In this document: positions 7,860-15,850 of the stretch, piece by piece
Layout of the letters: each line of letters begins with the position of its first letter
How positions within the stretch are numbered: the first letter of the stretch is position 1
DNA from: CAVUAN01 sp963739435
Lineage (GTDB): Bacteria; Acidobacteriota; Thermoanaerobaculia; UBA5066; Gp7-AA6
Length of the DNA stretch: 64,000 nucleotides
Direction of reading: 5' to 3'
Assembly (NCBI GenBank): GCA_963739435.1
Contig: CAVUAN010000005.1
Location: 248,001-312,000 of the forward strand
Position numbers and translations under genes: made by a program
The notes under the pieces: model-generated
What the model was told of the DNA's origin: nothing
The model's input: the letters and a program-made list of their open reading frames with translations, nothing else
Databases searched by the model: none

Positions 7860-8797
7860 TTGTGCGGTTCTGCTTGACTCAAGAGTAGCAGAAACTCCCG
7901 CGCGACTTCCTCCGGACGTCGTTTGTCGCGGTCGACAGAGGCGTTCAAACGCCGCATCGCGGGGGCATCGAGCTTGCCGCCGAGCATCCCGAGCGCCGCG
8001 CGCACCCTGGCATCGGCCCGGAAGAGGGGCCCCCGCACGACGAAGGCCGCCTCGTACGGCGGAAAATACCGCCGGTCGTCTTCCAGGACCGCGCCGTTCA
8101 GCGCGGCAATGAGGCCGTCGGTCGAGTTGCCGGCCACGACGTCCACCTGTCCCGAGGCCAGCGCCGGGTAGAGAAGCCCGAGGTCCATCTCGGCCGGCCT
8201 CTGACGGAACTCGAGCCCGTAGGCCCGCGCCAGTCCTTTCCATCCATCTTCGCGCTCGACGAACTCGTAGCCGAAGCCGGGCTTGAACTCCGGGTGTGAA
8301 GCCAGGTCGGAGATTTTCGCCAGGCCGAGGCGGCGCGCGTCCTCGCCGCGAACGACCAGGGCGAACGTGTTGTCGAAGCCGAGCGGCGGCGACCAGACGA
8401 GATCCCATCGCTTCGCGTATTCGCTGTCGACGAAGGCACGGACAGCTCGGGGATCCGAAACGGGTTTCTGCGACAGGATGGCGGTAAAGGCCGTGCCGGT
8501 GTATTCGGGATATACGTCGAGCTCGCCGGACACGATCGCCCGATGGCAGATGAACGTGCCGCCCAGGTTGAACCGGCGATCCACCGGAACACCGCGCGCT
8601 TCGAGGGCCAGGGCGACGATCTCGCCCAGGAGAACCTGCTCGGAGAAGTTCTTCGAGCCGACGCGGATGCGACGCTCGCCTCTCCGGCAGCCCGAGGCAG
8701 CGAAAACAAAGGCTGAAGCGAAAGCCAGGGACAGAGCGAGGACGAAAGCGGGAGCGCGCCCCTGTTTCCTGCCCGTGCCGCTCATGAGGCCGACCAC
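7856..8797 (-). CDS. glycine betaine/choline-type ABC substrate-binding protein
   Basis: 313 residues. A signal peptide with Cys (LAFASAFVFAASGC) suggests a lipoprotein. The OpuAC-type domain begins RIRVGSKNFSEQVLLGEI and includes LGGTFICHRAIVSGELDVYPEYTGTAF, typical for OsmX/OpuCC binding proteins of quaternary amines. It overlaps the permease gene by 16 bases. It binds betaine, choline or a similar osmolyte in the periplasm and passes it to the membrane complex. Exact ligand not determinable here. Confidence 0.88.
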   Translation of the reverse strand: MVGLMSGTGRKQGRAPAFVLALSLAFASAFVFAASGCRRGERRIRVGSKNFSEQVLLGEIVALALEARGVPVDRRFNLGGTFICHRAIVSGELDVYPEYTGTAFTAILSQKPVSDPRAVRAFVDSEYAKRWDLVWSPPLGFDNTFALVVRGEDARRLGLAKISDLASHPEFKPGFGYEFVEREDGWKGLARAYGLEFRQRPAEMDLGLLYPALASGQVDVVAGNSTDGLIAALNGAVLEDDRRYFPPYEAAFVVRGPLFRADARVRAALGMLGGKLDAPAMRRLNASVDRDKRRPEEVAREFLLLLSQAEPHK

Positions 8798-9417
8798 CTG
8801 CGCTCCACCCAGCCGAGCAAGCCGTCCGCGATCAGCGCGAGCAGGGCTGCCGGCAGGGCGCCGGCCAGGATGAGGCGCTCATCGACCGTCGCGATGCCCC
8901 GGTAGATCAGCACGCCGAGGCCCCCGGCGCCGATGGCCGCCGCGACCGTGGCCAGGCCAATCGTGGCCACCGTCGCGACGCGCACTCCGGCCAGGATCAC
9001 CGGCAGTGCAAGGGGCAGCTCGACGGAGCGCAGGCGCTGTCCGGCGTCCAGACCCAGCCCGTCGGCCGCCTCGAGAACGGCGGGATCGACGGATCGGATT
9101 CCGGCGTGCGTGTTGCGCAGGATCGGCAGCAGCGCATAGACGACGAGCGCGATGATGGCCGTGCTCTTCCCGATCCCTCCGAGAAGCGGCAGTGGGATCA
9201 GAAGACCCAGGAGCGCCAGCGACGGGATCGTCTGGACGACGGAGGCCGCTCCGAGGACCAGGCCCGCGAGCCGGGGCCTCTTTGTCAGCGCAACTCCGAG
9301 CGGCACACCGATCGAAACCGCCAGGGCCGTCGCCGCCAGGACGAGCAGGACGTGCTCGCCGGTGAGCCCGGCAATGTCAGCGCGCCGCTCCCAGAGATAG
9401 GCGAGCAAGCCCGTCAC
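8782..9417 (-). CDS. betaine/choline-type ABC transporter permease
   Basis: 211 residues with about five membrane helices, the usual size of OpuCB/OsmW-type permeases. It carries the inner-membrane-transport signature region (EAADGLGLDAGQRLRSVELPLALPVILAGVRVATVATIG), which contacts the ATPase through its EAA loop. Only one permease gene is present, so it should work as a homodimer. It overlaps its neighbours by 4 and 16 bases in an ATPase-permease-binding protein order. Confidence 0.9.
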   Translation of the reverse strand: MTGLLAYLWERRADIAGLTGEHVLLVLAATALAVSIGVPLGVALTKRPRLAGLVLGAASVVQTIPSLALLGLLIPLPLLGGIGKSTAIIALVVYALLPILRNTHAGIRSVDPAVLEAADGLGLDAGQRLRSVELPLALPVILAGVRVATVATIGLATVAAAIGAGGLGVLIYRGIATVDERLILAGALPAALLALIADGLLGWVERRWSAS

Positions 9418-10181
9418 GGCAGGTCCTCCGAAACGAACTCGCGCACGAAAGCGTCGGCCGGCCGGGAGCGGATATCGTCGGGAGAACCAACCTGACGCAG
9501 CCGCCCGCCCGCGAGGATCGCCACACGGTCGGAGAGAAGGAAGGCTTCGCGAACATCGTGGGTCACGAACAGCACGGCCTTGCCGAGCCGGCTCTTCCAG
9601 CCGAGGAATTCGCGCTGCAGCGCTCTCCGGGCGATCGGATCGAGAGCCCCGAAGGGCTCGTCCATCAGCACGAGAGGCGGATCGGCCGCGAGCGCCCGCG
9701 CCACCCCGACGCGCTGGCGCTGGCCGCCGGAGAGCTCCCGGGCGCGGCGCGAGGCAAACTCCTTTTCCGGCAGGCCGACCATCGTGAGCAGCTCCGCCAC
9801 GCGCTTCCCGCGCCGCGCTTCATCCCAGCCGAGCAGACGCGGCACGGTCTCGACGTTCTGTCGAACCGTCCAGTGGGGGAAGAGCCCCGTTTCCTGGATG
9901 ACCCATCCCGTCCGGCGGCGCAGTCCAATCGCATCCTCGCCGCGGACGTCCCGGCCAAACACGAAAACCTGGCCGCCCTCCGGCTCGAGCAGGCGATTGA
10001 CGAGCTTCAAGGCGGTCGTCTTGCCGCAGCCGGACGGTCCGAGGAGCGCGACCGTCTCGCCGGCCGCGACAGAAAGCGAGAAATCCTCGAGAACGGGCCG
10101 TCCGGCCGCGTAGGCCTTTCGCACGGCGCGGAACTCGACGGCGGGCGGGCTGACGCTCGCTCCCGAAATAGAATGGGCCAA
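9414..10181 (-). CDS. betaine/choline-type ABC transporter ATPase
   Basis: 255 residues. Walker A is GPSGCGKTT, the signature LSGGQRQRVGVARAL, Walker B LVLMDEPFGALD and the switch His is in VLFVTHD. The protein is shorter than OpuCA because it lacks the C-terminal CBS pair, so it may not sense ionic strength that way. The start is TTG at 10181. The conserved N-terminus (VEFRAVRKAY) begins about 15 residues later, and a TAGAAT box seven bases before the TTG supports a leaderless start here. It heads the minus-strand operon and shares one base with the start of the divergent flavoprotein gene. Confidence 0.88.
   Translation of the reverse strand: MAHSISGASVSPPAVEFRAVRKAYAAGRPVLEDFSLSVAAGETVALLGPSGCGKTTALKLVNRLLEPEGGQVFVFGRDVRGEDAIGLRRRTGWVIQETGLFPHWTVRQNVETVPRLLGWDEARRGKRVAELLTMVGLPEKEFASRRARELSGGQRQRVGVARALAADPPLVLMDEPFGALDPIARRALQREFLGWKSRLGKAVLFVTHDVREAFLLSDRVAILAGGRLRQVGSPDDIRSRPADAFVREFVSEDLP
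10169..10174 (+). promoter_or_regulatory. -10 hexamer TAGAAT for flavoprotein gene
   Basis: TAGAAT is followed by six bases and the ATG at 10181, without any Shine-Dalgarno sequence. It lies inside codons 3-5 of the divergent ATPase gene. Confidence 0.55.
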
Positions 10182-11458
10182 TGGAGCAATTCTACGATGC
10201 GGTCGTCATCGGAGGAGGGCCGGCGGGCTCGACGTCCGCTACGTTTCTCTCGCGCGCGGGAAGACGTGTGCTGCTGCTCGAACGCGCGCGCTTCCCGCGG
10301 TTTCACGTCGGCGAGTCCCTCCTGCCCTACACCCTGCCGATTCTCGACCGGCTCGGCGTCGCGGAGAAGGTCCGCGCAGCGGGCTACCAGAAGAAGTACG
10401 GCGCTTATTTCTGGAACGACATGACGGGCGAGGGCACTCGCCCCGTCGTGTTCAAGGACGCCTTCAACGACAAGCACCCAATGGCCTACCAGGTCAAGCG
10501 GGCCGACTTCGATCACCTGTTGCTCCGGCATTCCGAAGAATCGGGCGTCGAGGTGCGGCAGGAGACGGCCGTCGAGAAGGTGCTCTTCGAGAACGGGCGC
10601 GCGGTCGGAGTGCGCGCCGCGGGACCCGACGGCGTCGCTCTGGAATTCCGGGCGCGTGCCGTCGTGGACGCCTCGGGCCAGGGGGCATTCCTTTCCAAAC
10701 AGCTCGGGACCCGACGTTTCGACTCGAAGCTGAAACGGGCGGCGCTCTTTGCTCACTACGAGGGAATCCGCTGGCCCCAGGAGAGCGTGCCGGGCGACAT
10801 CCTGCTGCCCATCTCCGCCGGCGTCTGGTACTGGATCATCCCCTTCTCGGACGGCACATCGAGCGTGGGCGCCGTCTACGAACCGGCGCTCGCGAGGCAG
10901 GCGGGCGCCCCGGACCTCGAGGCGCGCCTGGACTGGTTCATCGCCCGATCGCCCCGCATGCCGAAACTCCTGGAAGGCAGCCGCCGCACGTCCCGTGTCT
11001 TCGCGATCTCCGACTACTCCGCGGCCTCCGGCAAGATGGCCGGGGACGGGTACGTCCTCGTCGGCGACGCGGCCACGTTTCTGGACCCGGTCTTCTCGAC
11101 GGGCGTGTTCCTGGCGCTGGCGACCGGAGAGCGCGCGGCGAAGGCGGTCGACCGGGCCCTGACGAAAAAGGGCCGCGTCGATGCGAAGGATCTCGCCGGT
11201 TACGAGAAGGAGGCGCGCAAGCTGTTCGCCCGGTTCCGCCGCTTCGTGTACAACTTCTACGACCCCGTCTTCTTCGAAGCGTTCTGCACGCCGGACCCGC
11301 CGGAGAGGATGCGCCAGGCGGTGACCACGGTCTTGGCCGGCGGCATCGAGGACCCGCCGCTCGCGCTCAAGATCTGGACTCAGCTCATGCTGTGGGGCGT
11401 GGGCCTGGATCGGGTCACGCGACGCTTTCGCGGCGAGCCTTCGCGAGTCGAGAGCTGA
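10181..11458 (+). CDS. FAD-dependent oxidoreductase, geranylgeranyl reductase/halogenase-like
   Basis: 425 residues. The Rossmann FAD motif VVIGGGPAGSTSATFLSRAG is at residues 8-27. The segment FPRFHVGESLLPYTLPILDRLGV is diagnostic of the family containing geranylgeranyl reductases and FAD-dependent halogenases. The second FAD motif is GYVLVGDAATFLDPVFSTGV. The halogenase WxWxIP motif appears as WYWIIPFSDG, which lacks the halogenase pattern, so a reductase or hydroxylase is more likely. Substrate unknown. It diverges from the ABC operon, starting at the very same base. Confidence 0.8.
   Translation: MEQFYDAVVIGGGPAGSTSATFLSRAGRRVLLLERARFPRFHVGESLLPYTLPILDRLGVAEKVRAAGYQKKYGAYFWNDMTGEGTRPVVFKDAFNDKHPMAYQVKRADFDHLLLRHSEESGVEVRQETAVEKVLFENGRAVGVRAAGPDGVALEFRARAVVDASGQGAFLSKQLGTRRFDSKLKRAALFAHYEGIRWPQESVPGDILLPISAGVWYWIIPFSDGTSSVGAVYEPALARQAGAPDLEARLDWFIARSPRMPKLLEGSRRTSRVFAISDYSAASGKMAGDGYVLVGDAATFLDPVFSTGVFLALATGERAAKAVDRALTKKGRVDAKDLAGYEKEARKLFARFRRFVYNFYDPVFFEAFCTPDPPERMRQAVTTVLAGGIEDPPLALKIWTQLMLWGVGLDRVTRRFRGEPSRVES
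10189..10194 (-). promoter_or_regulatory. -10 hexamer TAGAAT for ABC operon
   Basis: On the minus strand TAGAAT is followed by seven bases and the TTG start at 10181. It lies inside codons 3-5 of the flavoprotein gene, mirroring the plus-strand box at 10169-10174. Confidence 0.5.
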
Positions 11459-11462
11459 GCTC

Positions 11463-12023
11463 TCAGCCTCCCAGAAGCGCTGTCTTCAGGTCGTCCTGGA
11501 CGGGCTTGGCGCCGAGCCAGACCGAAAAGAGCGCATCGGCGAAGTCCTTGCCCTCGATGACACCCTTGTCCTCGCCCTTGGCATTGACCAGGGTGCCCTT
11601 TCCCGGAACGTAGGTCAGCACGATCTGGTCGCCTTCGACGACGGCGGGGAACATGGTGTTCAACTTCTGGAGGCGGGCGTTCAGGGCTTTCATCTGGTCC
11701 TTCGAGTTGCTGTAGAAGCCGTCCGAAATCGCCTCGTAGATCTGTGAGCCCGAGAGGCCGCGCAGGATGTGCAGCCGAATGCTCTTGATCGAGTCGGAGG
11801 AGATCAGGGCCGTGGCGTCCTTCGACGTCGTCTCGACGTAGAGGCCTGCCACGTAGACCTTGAACATCATCTTCTTGCGAAGACCGATCCCGTTCAACGT
11901 GAGCGTCTTTCCCTCGACCGTCATGGTGTCGGGCATCTTCACGCCCGAGGCCTCGCCTGCCAGAGCGATCGCCGCAGCCAGGCTCAGAGAGAGGAGCGCG
12001 GCCAGAACAGGTTTCTTGTTCAT
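11463..12023 (-). CDS. chalcone-isomerase-like secreted protein
   Basis: 186 residues with TAGGAGA before the ATG. After a signal peptide (VLAALLSLSLAAAIALAGEA) comes the bacterial chalcone-isomerase-like domain: VEGKTLTLNGIGLRKKMMFKVYVAGLYVE at the start and FADALFSVWLGAKPVQDDLKTALLG at the end, the usual termini of this family. Bacterial members lack known flavonoid substrates and are thought to bind fatty acids or other small hydrophobic ligands in the periplasm. It stands alone, convergent with the flavoprotein gene. Confidence 0.82.
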   Translation of the reverse strand: MNKKPVLAALLSLSLAAAIALAGEASGVKMPDTMTVEGKTLTLNGIGLRKKMMFKVYVAGLYVETTSKDATALISSDSIKSIRLHILRGLSGSQIYEAISDGFYSNSKDQMKALNARLQKLNTMFPAVVEGDQIVLTYVPGKGTLVNAKGEDKGVIEGKDFADALFSVWLGAKPVQDDLKTALLGG

Positions 12024-12038
12024 TGCGTTCTCCTAAAA

Positions 12039-12197
12039 GCTCCCCGCAGCTTACCTCTTAAGCCGGGGAATACCGAGCAAGTTAACCGGCCGCTCCGCGG
12101 CCAAACGAGTGAACCGGCCGGCTTCGCCGGCCAATTAAACTTTCTAACCCGGGGACTACCCAGCCTACCTTTCAGGCTGGGGAGTATCGAGCTTTGG
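12039..12197. repeat. cluster of palindromes and short direct repeats
   Basis: The stretch holds several hairpins: TCCCCGCAGCTT with AAGCCGGGGA (12041-12069), GGCCGC/GCGGCC (12088-12102), GGCCGGC/GCCGGCC (12116-12132) and CCAGCCT/AGGCTGG (12160-12180). The middle two share the frame AACCGGCCG...CGGCCAA, like a REP pair. Three copies of a GGGGANTAYCGAGC-like word occur at about 12065, 12152 and 12180. The block lies after the stop of the ATP-grasp gene and overlaps its last codons, so it may terminate that operon. Confidence 0.55.
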
Positions 12198-13212
12198 CCA
12201 GGTCGATGATTTCGTTGATCATCTGGTTGTAGGTGCGGCCCGACTTGCGGGCGGCCATGGCGAACTCGGCGCCGGAGGAGAGCCACGGGTTCGGGTTCGC
12301 CTCGATGACGTAGACCGCTCCCGACTCGGCCAGCCGCATGTCGATGCGGCCGTAGTCGCGCAGCTTCAGAGCGCGGTAGGCCGCGAGCGCCTTTTCCTGG
12401 AGCTTTTGGGTGGTCTCTTCGTCGAGGTCCTCGACGGGCGCCGACTTAGTCACCTTGTAGGCTTCCGTCTCCTTCTCCCACTTGACCTCTTTGCCGGCGA
12501 TCTTCGCCATGCCTTCCGGCAGCTTCGAGAGGTCGAGCTCGATCAGGGGCAGCACCTCGGGGTTCTCGTTTCCGAGGATCGCCGCGTAGATCTCGCGCCC
12601 TTCGATGTACTCCTCGATCAGAGCCGGCGAATCGAACTCCTGGTGGATGTAGTGGATCTTTTCCATCAGCTCCTTGACGCTCCCGACCACGGAGGTCGCG
12701 TCGATGCCGATCGAGCCGTCCTCGGAAACGGGCTTGACGATCAATGGAAAGGAGATGTCGTGCGAATGGTCGAGCTTGCCCCGGTACGACGTCGCGAAGT
12801 ACGGAGTCTTGATGCCGTGGAAGGCGAAGATCTTCTTGGCCAGGGCCTTGTCCTGGGCGAGGTAGAGCGCGTGGGGCCCGGCCCCGGTGTAGGCCCGTCC
12901 GACGAGGTCGAAGAACGCCGCGGCGTTCATGTCCATCGTGTCGTCGCCGGCATAGGACTCGGTCAGGTTGAAGAGGAGGTCCGCGTCGAGCCGGGCGACC
13001 GCCGTCAGCGACTGCAGCCGGCCGTCCAGGACATGGTACGAGGGCTCGTAGCCGAGCTTCGTGAGCGCCGCGAAGATCTCCTCGCGGTCGTGCTTTTCCT
13101 TCTTGCGCTTTCTCGTCTTCGGCTTTTCCGGGGCCTCCGGCTCGGGCGTGGCCTCGTCGGCGCCCCAGTCGTCGTAGACGATCACCACCCGCGATCGGGA
13201 CGCCGCGGTCAT
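12172..13212 (-). CDS. ATP-grasp ligase, D-Ala-D-Ala ligase-like
   Basis: 346 residues. A charged Pro/Lys linker near residues 20-45 follows a short N-terminal strand (RVVIVYDDWG). The ATP-grasp fold shows DADLLFNLTESYAGD, the nucleotide-binding strand FPLIVKPVSEDGSIGI, SPALIEEYIEGREIYAAIL and the metal site VIEANPNPWLS. This resembles D-Ala-D-Ala ligase-like carboxylate-amine ligases of unknown substrate. An unusual feature is the KTRKRKKEKHD insertion. The gene follows a zinc metallopeptidase by seven bases, so ligase and peptidase form one operon. A role in making and trimming a peptide is possible but not shown. Confidence 0.8.
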   Translation of the reverse strand: MTAASRSRVVIVYDDWGADEATPEPEAPEKPKTRKRKKEKHDREEIFAALTKLGYEPSYHVLDGRLQSLTAVARLDADLLFNLTESYAGDDTMDMNAAAFFDLVGRAYTGAGPHALYLAQDKALAKKIFAFHGIKTPYFATSYRGKLDHSHDISFPLIVKPVSEDGSIGIDATSVVGSVKELMEKIHYIHQEFDSPALIEEYIEGREIYAAILGNENPEVLPLIELDLSKLPEGMAKIAGKEVKWEKETEAYKVTKSAPVEDLDEETTQKLQEKALAAYRALKLRDYGRIDMRLAESGAVYVIEANPNPWLSSGAEFAMAARKSGRTYNQMINEIIDLAKARYSPA

Positions 13213-13219
13213 CGGTGCC

Positions 13220-14233
13220 TCACGGCTGTACGAACTTTCCGCGCGTCAGGTAATTCATGGCCAGGGCCGTCGCGTACACGGTGATCTCCGCCAGGTGCTC
13301 TTTCTCGAACTTCACGTCGGCGGAGAGCTTCAGGTCCGCCACACGCGCGCCGATCGACTCGATCAGGGATTTCACGATCGGCCGCTGCACTCCCGTCCAG
13401 TAGGTGATCTTGTCGATCATCGTCTTGCGGTTCTCCTTCAACAGTTCGGCGGCCGGGCGCACGCCCGACTTGCGCCGACGCGAGATCTTGAAAATGTCGC
13501 CGAGGTCGCTGTCGAGCGGCAGGTCGACCGGCAGGCCTTGTTCCTCGAGGGCCTTCCTGTAGAAGTCGGCGACCGTCGTTTCCATCTCCTCGACCGTGAC
13601 GTCCGTGCGCCCCTGGGGCCGAACGGGCTCGACATTCCGGAACTTGCGGGCCATGCGATCGACGTAACGGAGCTTCTTGAGCGCGGCCCACCAGCGGTAC
13701 TTCTTCCGCCAGTTCGATCGGGGCGTGACCCAGACCGCGAACGTCTCTGCGAAATCCTCGTCGGGGTGCTTCTGCGCGTACCAACCGGCGATGTGCCGCA
13801 CGTACTGGCGCGAAAACGGCACGGGCCGGTACCTTTCGCGGTAGGGGCGCCGGAACGGGCCAAAGAGGTCGCGCCACTCCGCGGTCTTGTAGAGCTCGTA
13901 GGCATAGTTGAACGCGTGGCCGGCTTCGTGCCGCAGATACATGAGGATCTCCCGCGCGTCCTCGAGGTCGTTCATGTCCTTTTCGAGGCGGGCGAGCTGA
14001 GGATTGGCCAGATAGAACGGGATGCCGATGACGGGTTCGCCCGATGGACAGCCCCACTCGTCGGTCAGGTAACAGAGCGGGCGAAACCTCTTCAGGCCCT
14101 TGGCGTCGATTTCGCGGTAGAGCTTCTGGACGAACCGCTCGAGGGGCGAGCCTTCCAGCTTCAGCCCCAACTCTTTGATGGGTTTCTTGAGGATCTCCTG
14201 GATGTCTGGCGGGGCTGTCTCGAACGCGCTCAA
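13220..14233 (-). CDS. putative zinc metallopeptidase, HExGH type
   Basis: 337 residues from a TTG start; no ATG or GTG fits the conserved beginning (SAFETAPPDIQEILKKPIKE). The zinc site RHEAGHAFNYAYELYKT has HEAGH at residues 102-106. A downstream Glu/Asp-rich segment (HPDEDFAETFAVWVTPRSNW) probably gives the third ligand, as in bacterial 'putative zinc-binding metallopeptidase' proteins. No signal peptide is present, so it is likely cytoplasmic. It is the first gene of a two-gene operon with the ATP-grasp ligase. Substrate unknown. Confidence 0.72.
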   Translation of the reverse strand: MSAFETAPPDIQEILKKPIKELGLKLEGSPLERFVQKLYREIDAKGLKRFRPLCYLTDEWGCPSGEPVIGIPFYLANPQLARLEKDMNDLEDAREILMYLRHEAGHAFNYAYELYKTAEWRDLFGPFRRPYRERYRPVPFSRQYVRHIAGWYAQKHPDEDFAETFAVWVTPRSNWRKKYRWWAALKKLRYVDRMARKFRNVEPVRPQGRTDVTVEEMETTVADFYRKALEEQGLPVDLPLDSDLGDIFKISRRRKSGVRPAAELLKENRKTMIDKITYWTGVQRPIVKSLIESIGARVADLKLSADVKFEKEHLAEITVYATALAMNYLTRGKFVQP

Positions 14234-14308
14234 TCGATGGCGGCTCTCATTAAGAGTAGCACGGAAGCGGCTAGAATAAACGCTTCGACCACACTCGCGG
14301 AGGAATTC

Positions 14309-14524
14309 ATGGCCGACGTCATCGTCAAGTGCATCCCCAACGGTCCCTACCGGGTCAACGGACCTTTCCAAATTGCGGATCCGAAGGGCAACCTCATCGC
14401 CATCGAGGAAGGGCGGTCGGTTTCGTTGTGCCGCTGCGGCGGCTCTGCCAACAAGCCGTTCTGCGACGGGACTCATGCGCGCAACGGCTTCCAGGCCGAC
14501 GAAGCCGCGGCCCGGAAGGCCTGA
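14309..14524 (+). CDS. CDGSH iron-sulfur domain protein
   Basis: 71 residues with a near-perfect ribosome site (GCGGAGGA, six bases before the ATG). The motif CRCGGSANKPFCDGTH gives Cys41, Cys43, Cys52 and His56, the ligands of a 2Fe-2S cluster of mitoNEET type. Small bacterial members of this size are single-domain and are proposed to act in electron or cluster transfer. TAGAAT at 14273-14278 may be its -10 box. It diverges from the metallopeptidase operon. Confidence 0.88.
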   Translation: MADVIVKCIPNGPYRVNGPFQIADPKGNLIAIEEGRSVSLCRCGGSANKPFCDGTHARNGFQADEAAARKA

Positions 14525-15818
14525 CGGAAAGCTTCGCGCGGCCGTGCTCGCACTCTTTGTCGCCGCGTTTGTTTTCGCGGCCGAAGCGTCTCCGCCGCCC
14601 GCGCCGGCTTCCGCAGAGCTGACGGCGGACTTCGACGGAGACGGGCGCACTGAGACCGCGACGGTTCGCGCGCAAGGGAAATCGGCGCGCCTCGAGATCG
14701 CCGACGCGAAGGGCAAGCGCCTCGCCGCCGCGGACGCGCCGGTGCCGGGGGGCGCCTCGGCCCTCCTTCTGACGGGCGGCGCCCTCGGCAGTCCCGGCGT
14801 TCTGATCGAGGTCATCGCCGCCGGGCCGAACGAAGAGTGCCTCAGCTTCTGGCGCTTTCGAGACGGGGCCCTCACCCGGCTGGCTGCGCGAAACGGAAAG
14901 CAGGACCTGCCCGATTGCTCGCAACCCGATGGATGGACCGCGAGCTGGGAGAGGACGGCCGAGGACGCGCCGGCCGTCTGGGTTCGCGAGCGCACCCGCC
15001 AAACACCTCGCGGTGCCCACCGGGAGCGGGAGGTCTACGTCTTTTCCGGCTTCACCCTCGATCTGGACCTGGCTCGCTCCTCGGCTGAGATCGCCGGCGT
15101 CCCGATCCCCGCCTGGAACGAAGGGATTCTGTACACGCCGGCGGCCATCGACACGCTCTCGAGCCGGTTCGACCTGACGCGGTTTCGATCGGCGCCCCGG
15201 CTCGCCATCCGCACGGACCGGAACAAGGGTCTCTTTGCGCTCGTGTTCGAAGACCATGCCGGCCGGCTCGAGGCGCCCGTGACGCACGCAGCTCGGGGCG
15301 GCGAGTCAAACGAGGCGGCCTTGACCCTCCAGACGGAGGCCGGCAAAGCGTCGGCGCGGGTGACCGTCCGCGGTTCCATCGTCACAGAGGCCGTCGTGTC
15401 GGGCATTTCGCCGCGGTGGGACGGGGGATATCAGCCGGCCAGCCGGTTTACGGGCGGCGCTCTCGAGATCTATGCACGGGCAGAGGACGAAGTCGCGTCC
15501 AACGCCGTTGTCGGGCTCTGGGCCTCGGACCACGGCGAGCAGCTCGCCCTGAACCTGGTTCCGGGAATGCTGGGGTTTCTCGAGATGCGCAAAGCCCAGG
15601 TCGAGGTGTCGCTCGATCCCGTGCCGGCCGGAACGGATGTGCTTCTGCTGCCCCGCGACGGCACAGCCCCGGCCTGGGGGCTCCTCCTGAAGGGCGGGAA
15701 CAGCTTCGATCGCGTCCCTGTCCGATGCAGCGGCCGAAATGCGGGCTCGTGGAGCTGCGAAAAAGCCGGTCCGGCTGAAACGTTTCACCGCGTCGGGGGG
15801 CGAATGAATGCGCGCTGA
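14475..15818 (+). CDS. secreted protein of unknown function
   Basis: 447 residues from ATG 14475, which gives a long basic N-region before the hydrophobic segment AAVLALFVAAFVFAAEA. The gene then overlaps the CDGSH gene by 50 bases. A GTG at 14544 is an alternative that keeps only the hydrophobic part. The mature protein starts like a repeat-type domain (LTADFDGDGRTETATVRA, as in FG-GAP/VCBS-like repeats). It ends with beta-rich segments, including a DUF4861-like or sugar-lyase-associated pattern (EIYARAEDEVASNAVVGLWA, GDHGEQ-like). No firm family was assigned. Confidence 0.55.
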   Translation: MRATASRPTKPRPGRPDGKLRAAVLALFVAAFVFAAEASPPPAPASAELTADFDGDGRTETATVRAQGKSARLEIADAKGKRLAAADAPVPGGASALLLTGGALGSPGVLIEVIAAGPNEECLSFWRFRDGALTRLAARNGKQDLPDCSQPDGWTASWERTAEDAPAVWVRERTRQTPRGAHREREVYVFSGFTLDLDLARSSAEIAGVPIPAWNEGILYTPAAIDTLSSRFDLTRFRSAPRLAIRTDRNKGLFALVFEDHAGRLEAPVTHAARGGESNEAALTLQTEAGKASARVTVRGSIVTEAVVSGISPRWDGGYQPASRFTGGALEIYARAEDEVASNAVVGLWASDHGEQLALNLVPGMLGFLEMRKAQVEVSLDPVPAGTDVLLLPRDGTAPAWGLLLKGGNSFDRVPVRCSGRNAGSWSCEKAGPAETFHRVGGRMNAR

Positions 15819-15850
15819 GCCGACTCTGCGCTAGTCTTTGCACAACTTCC

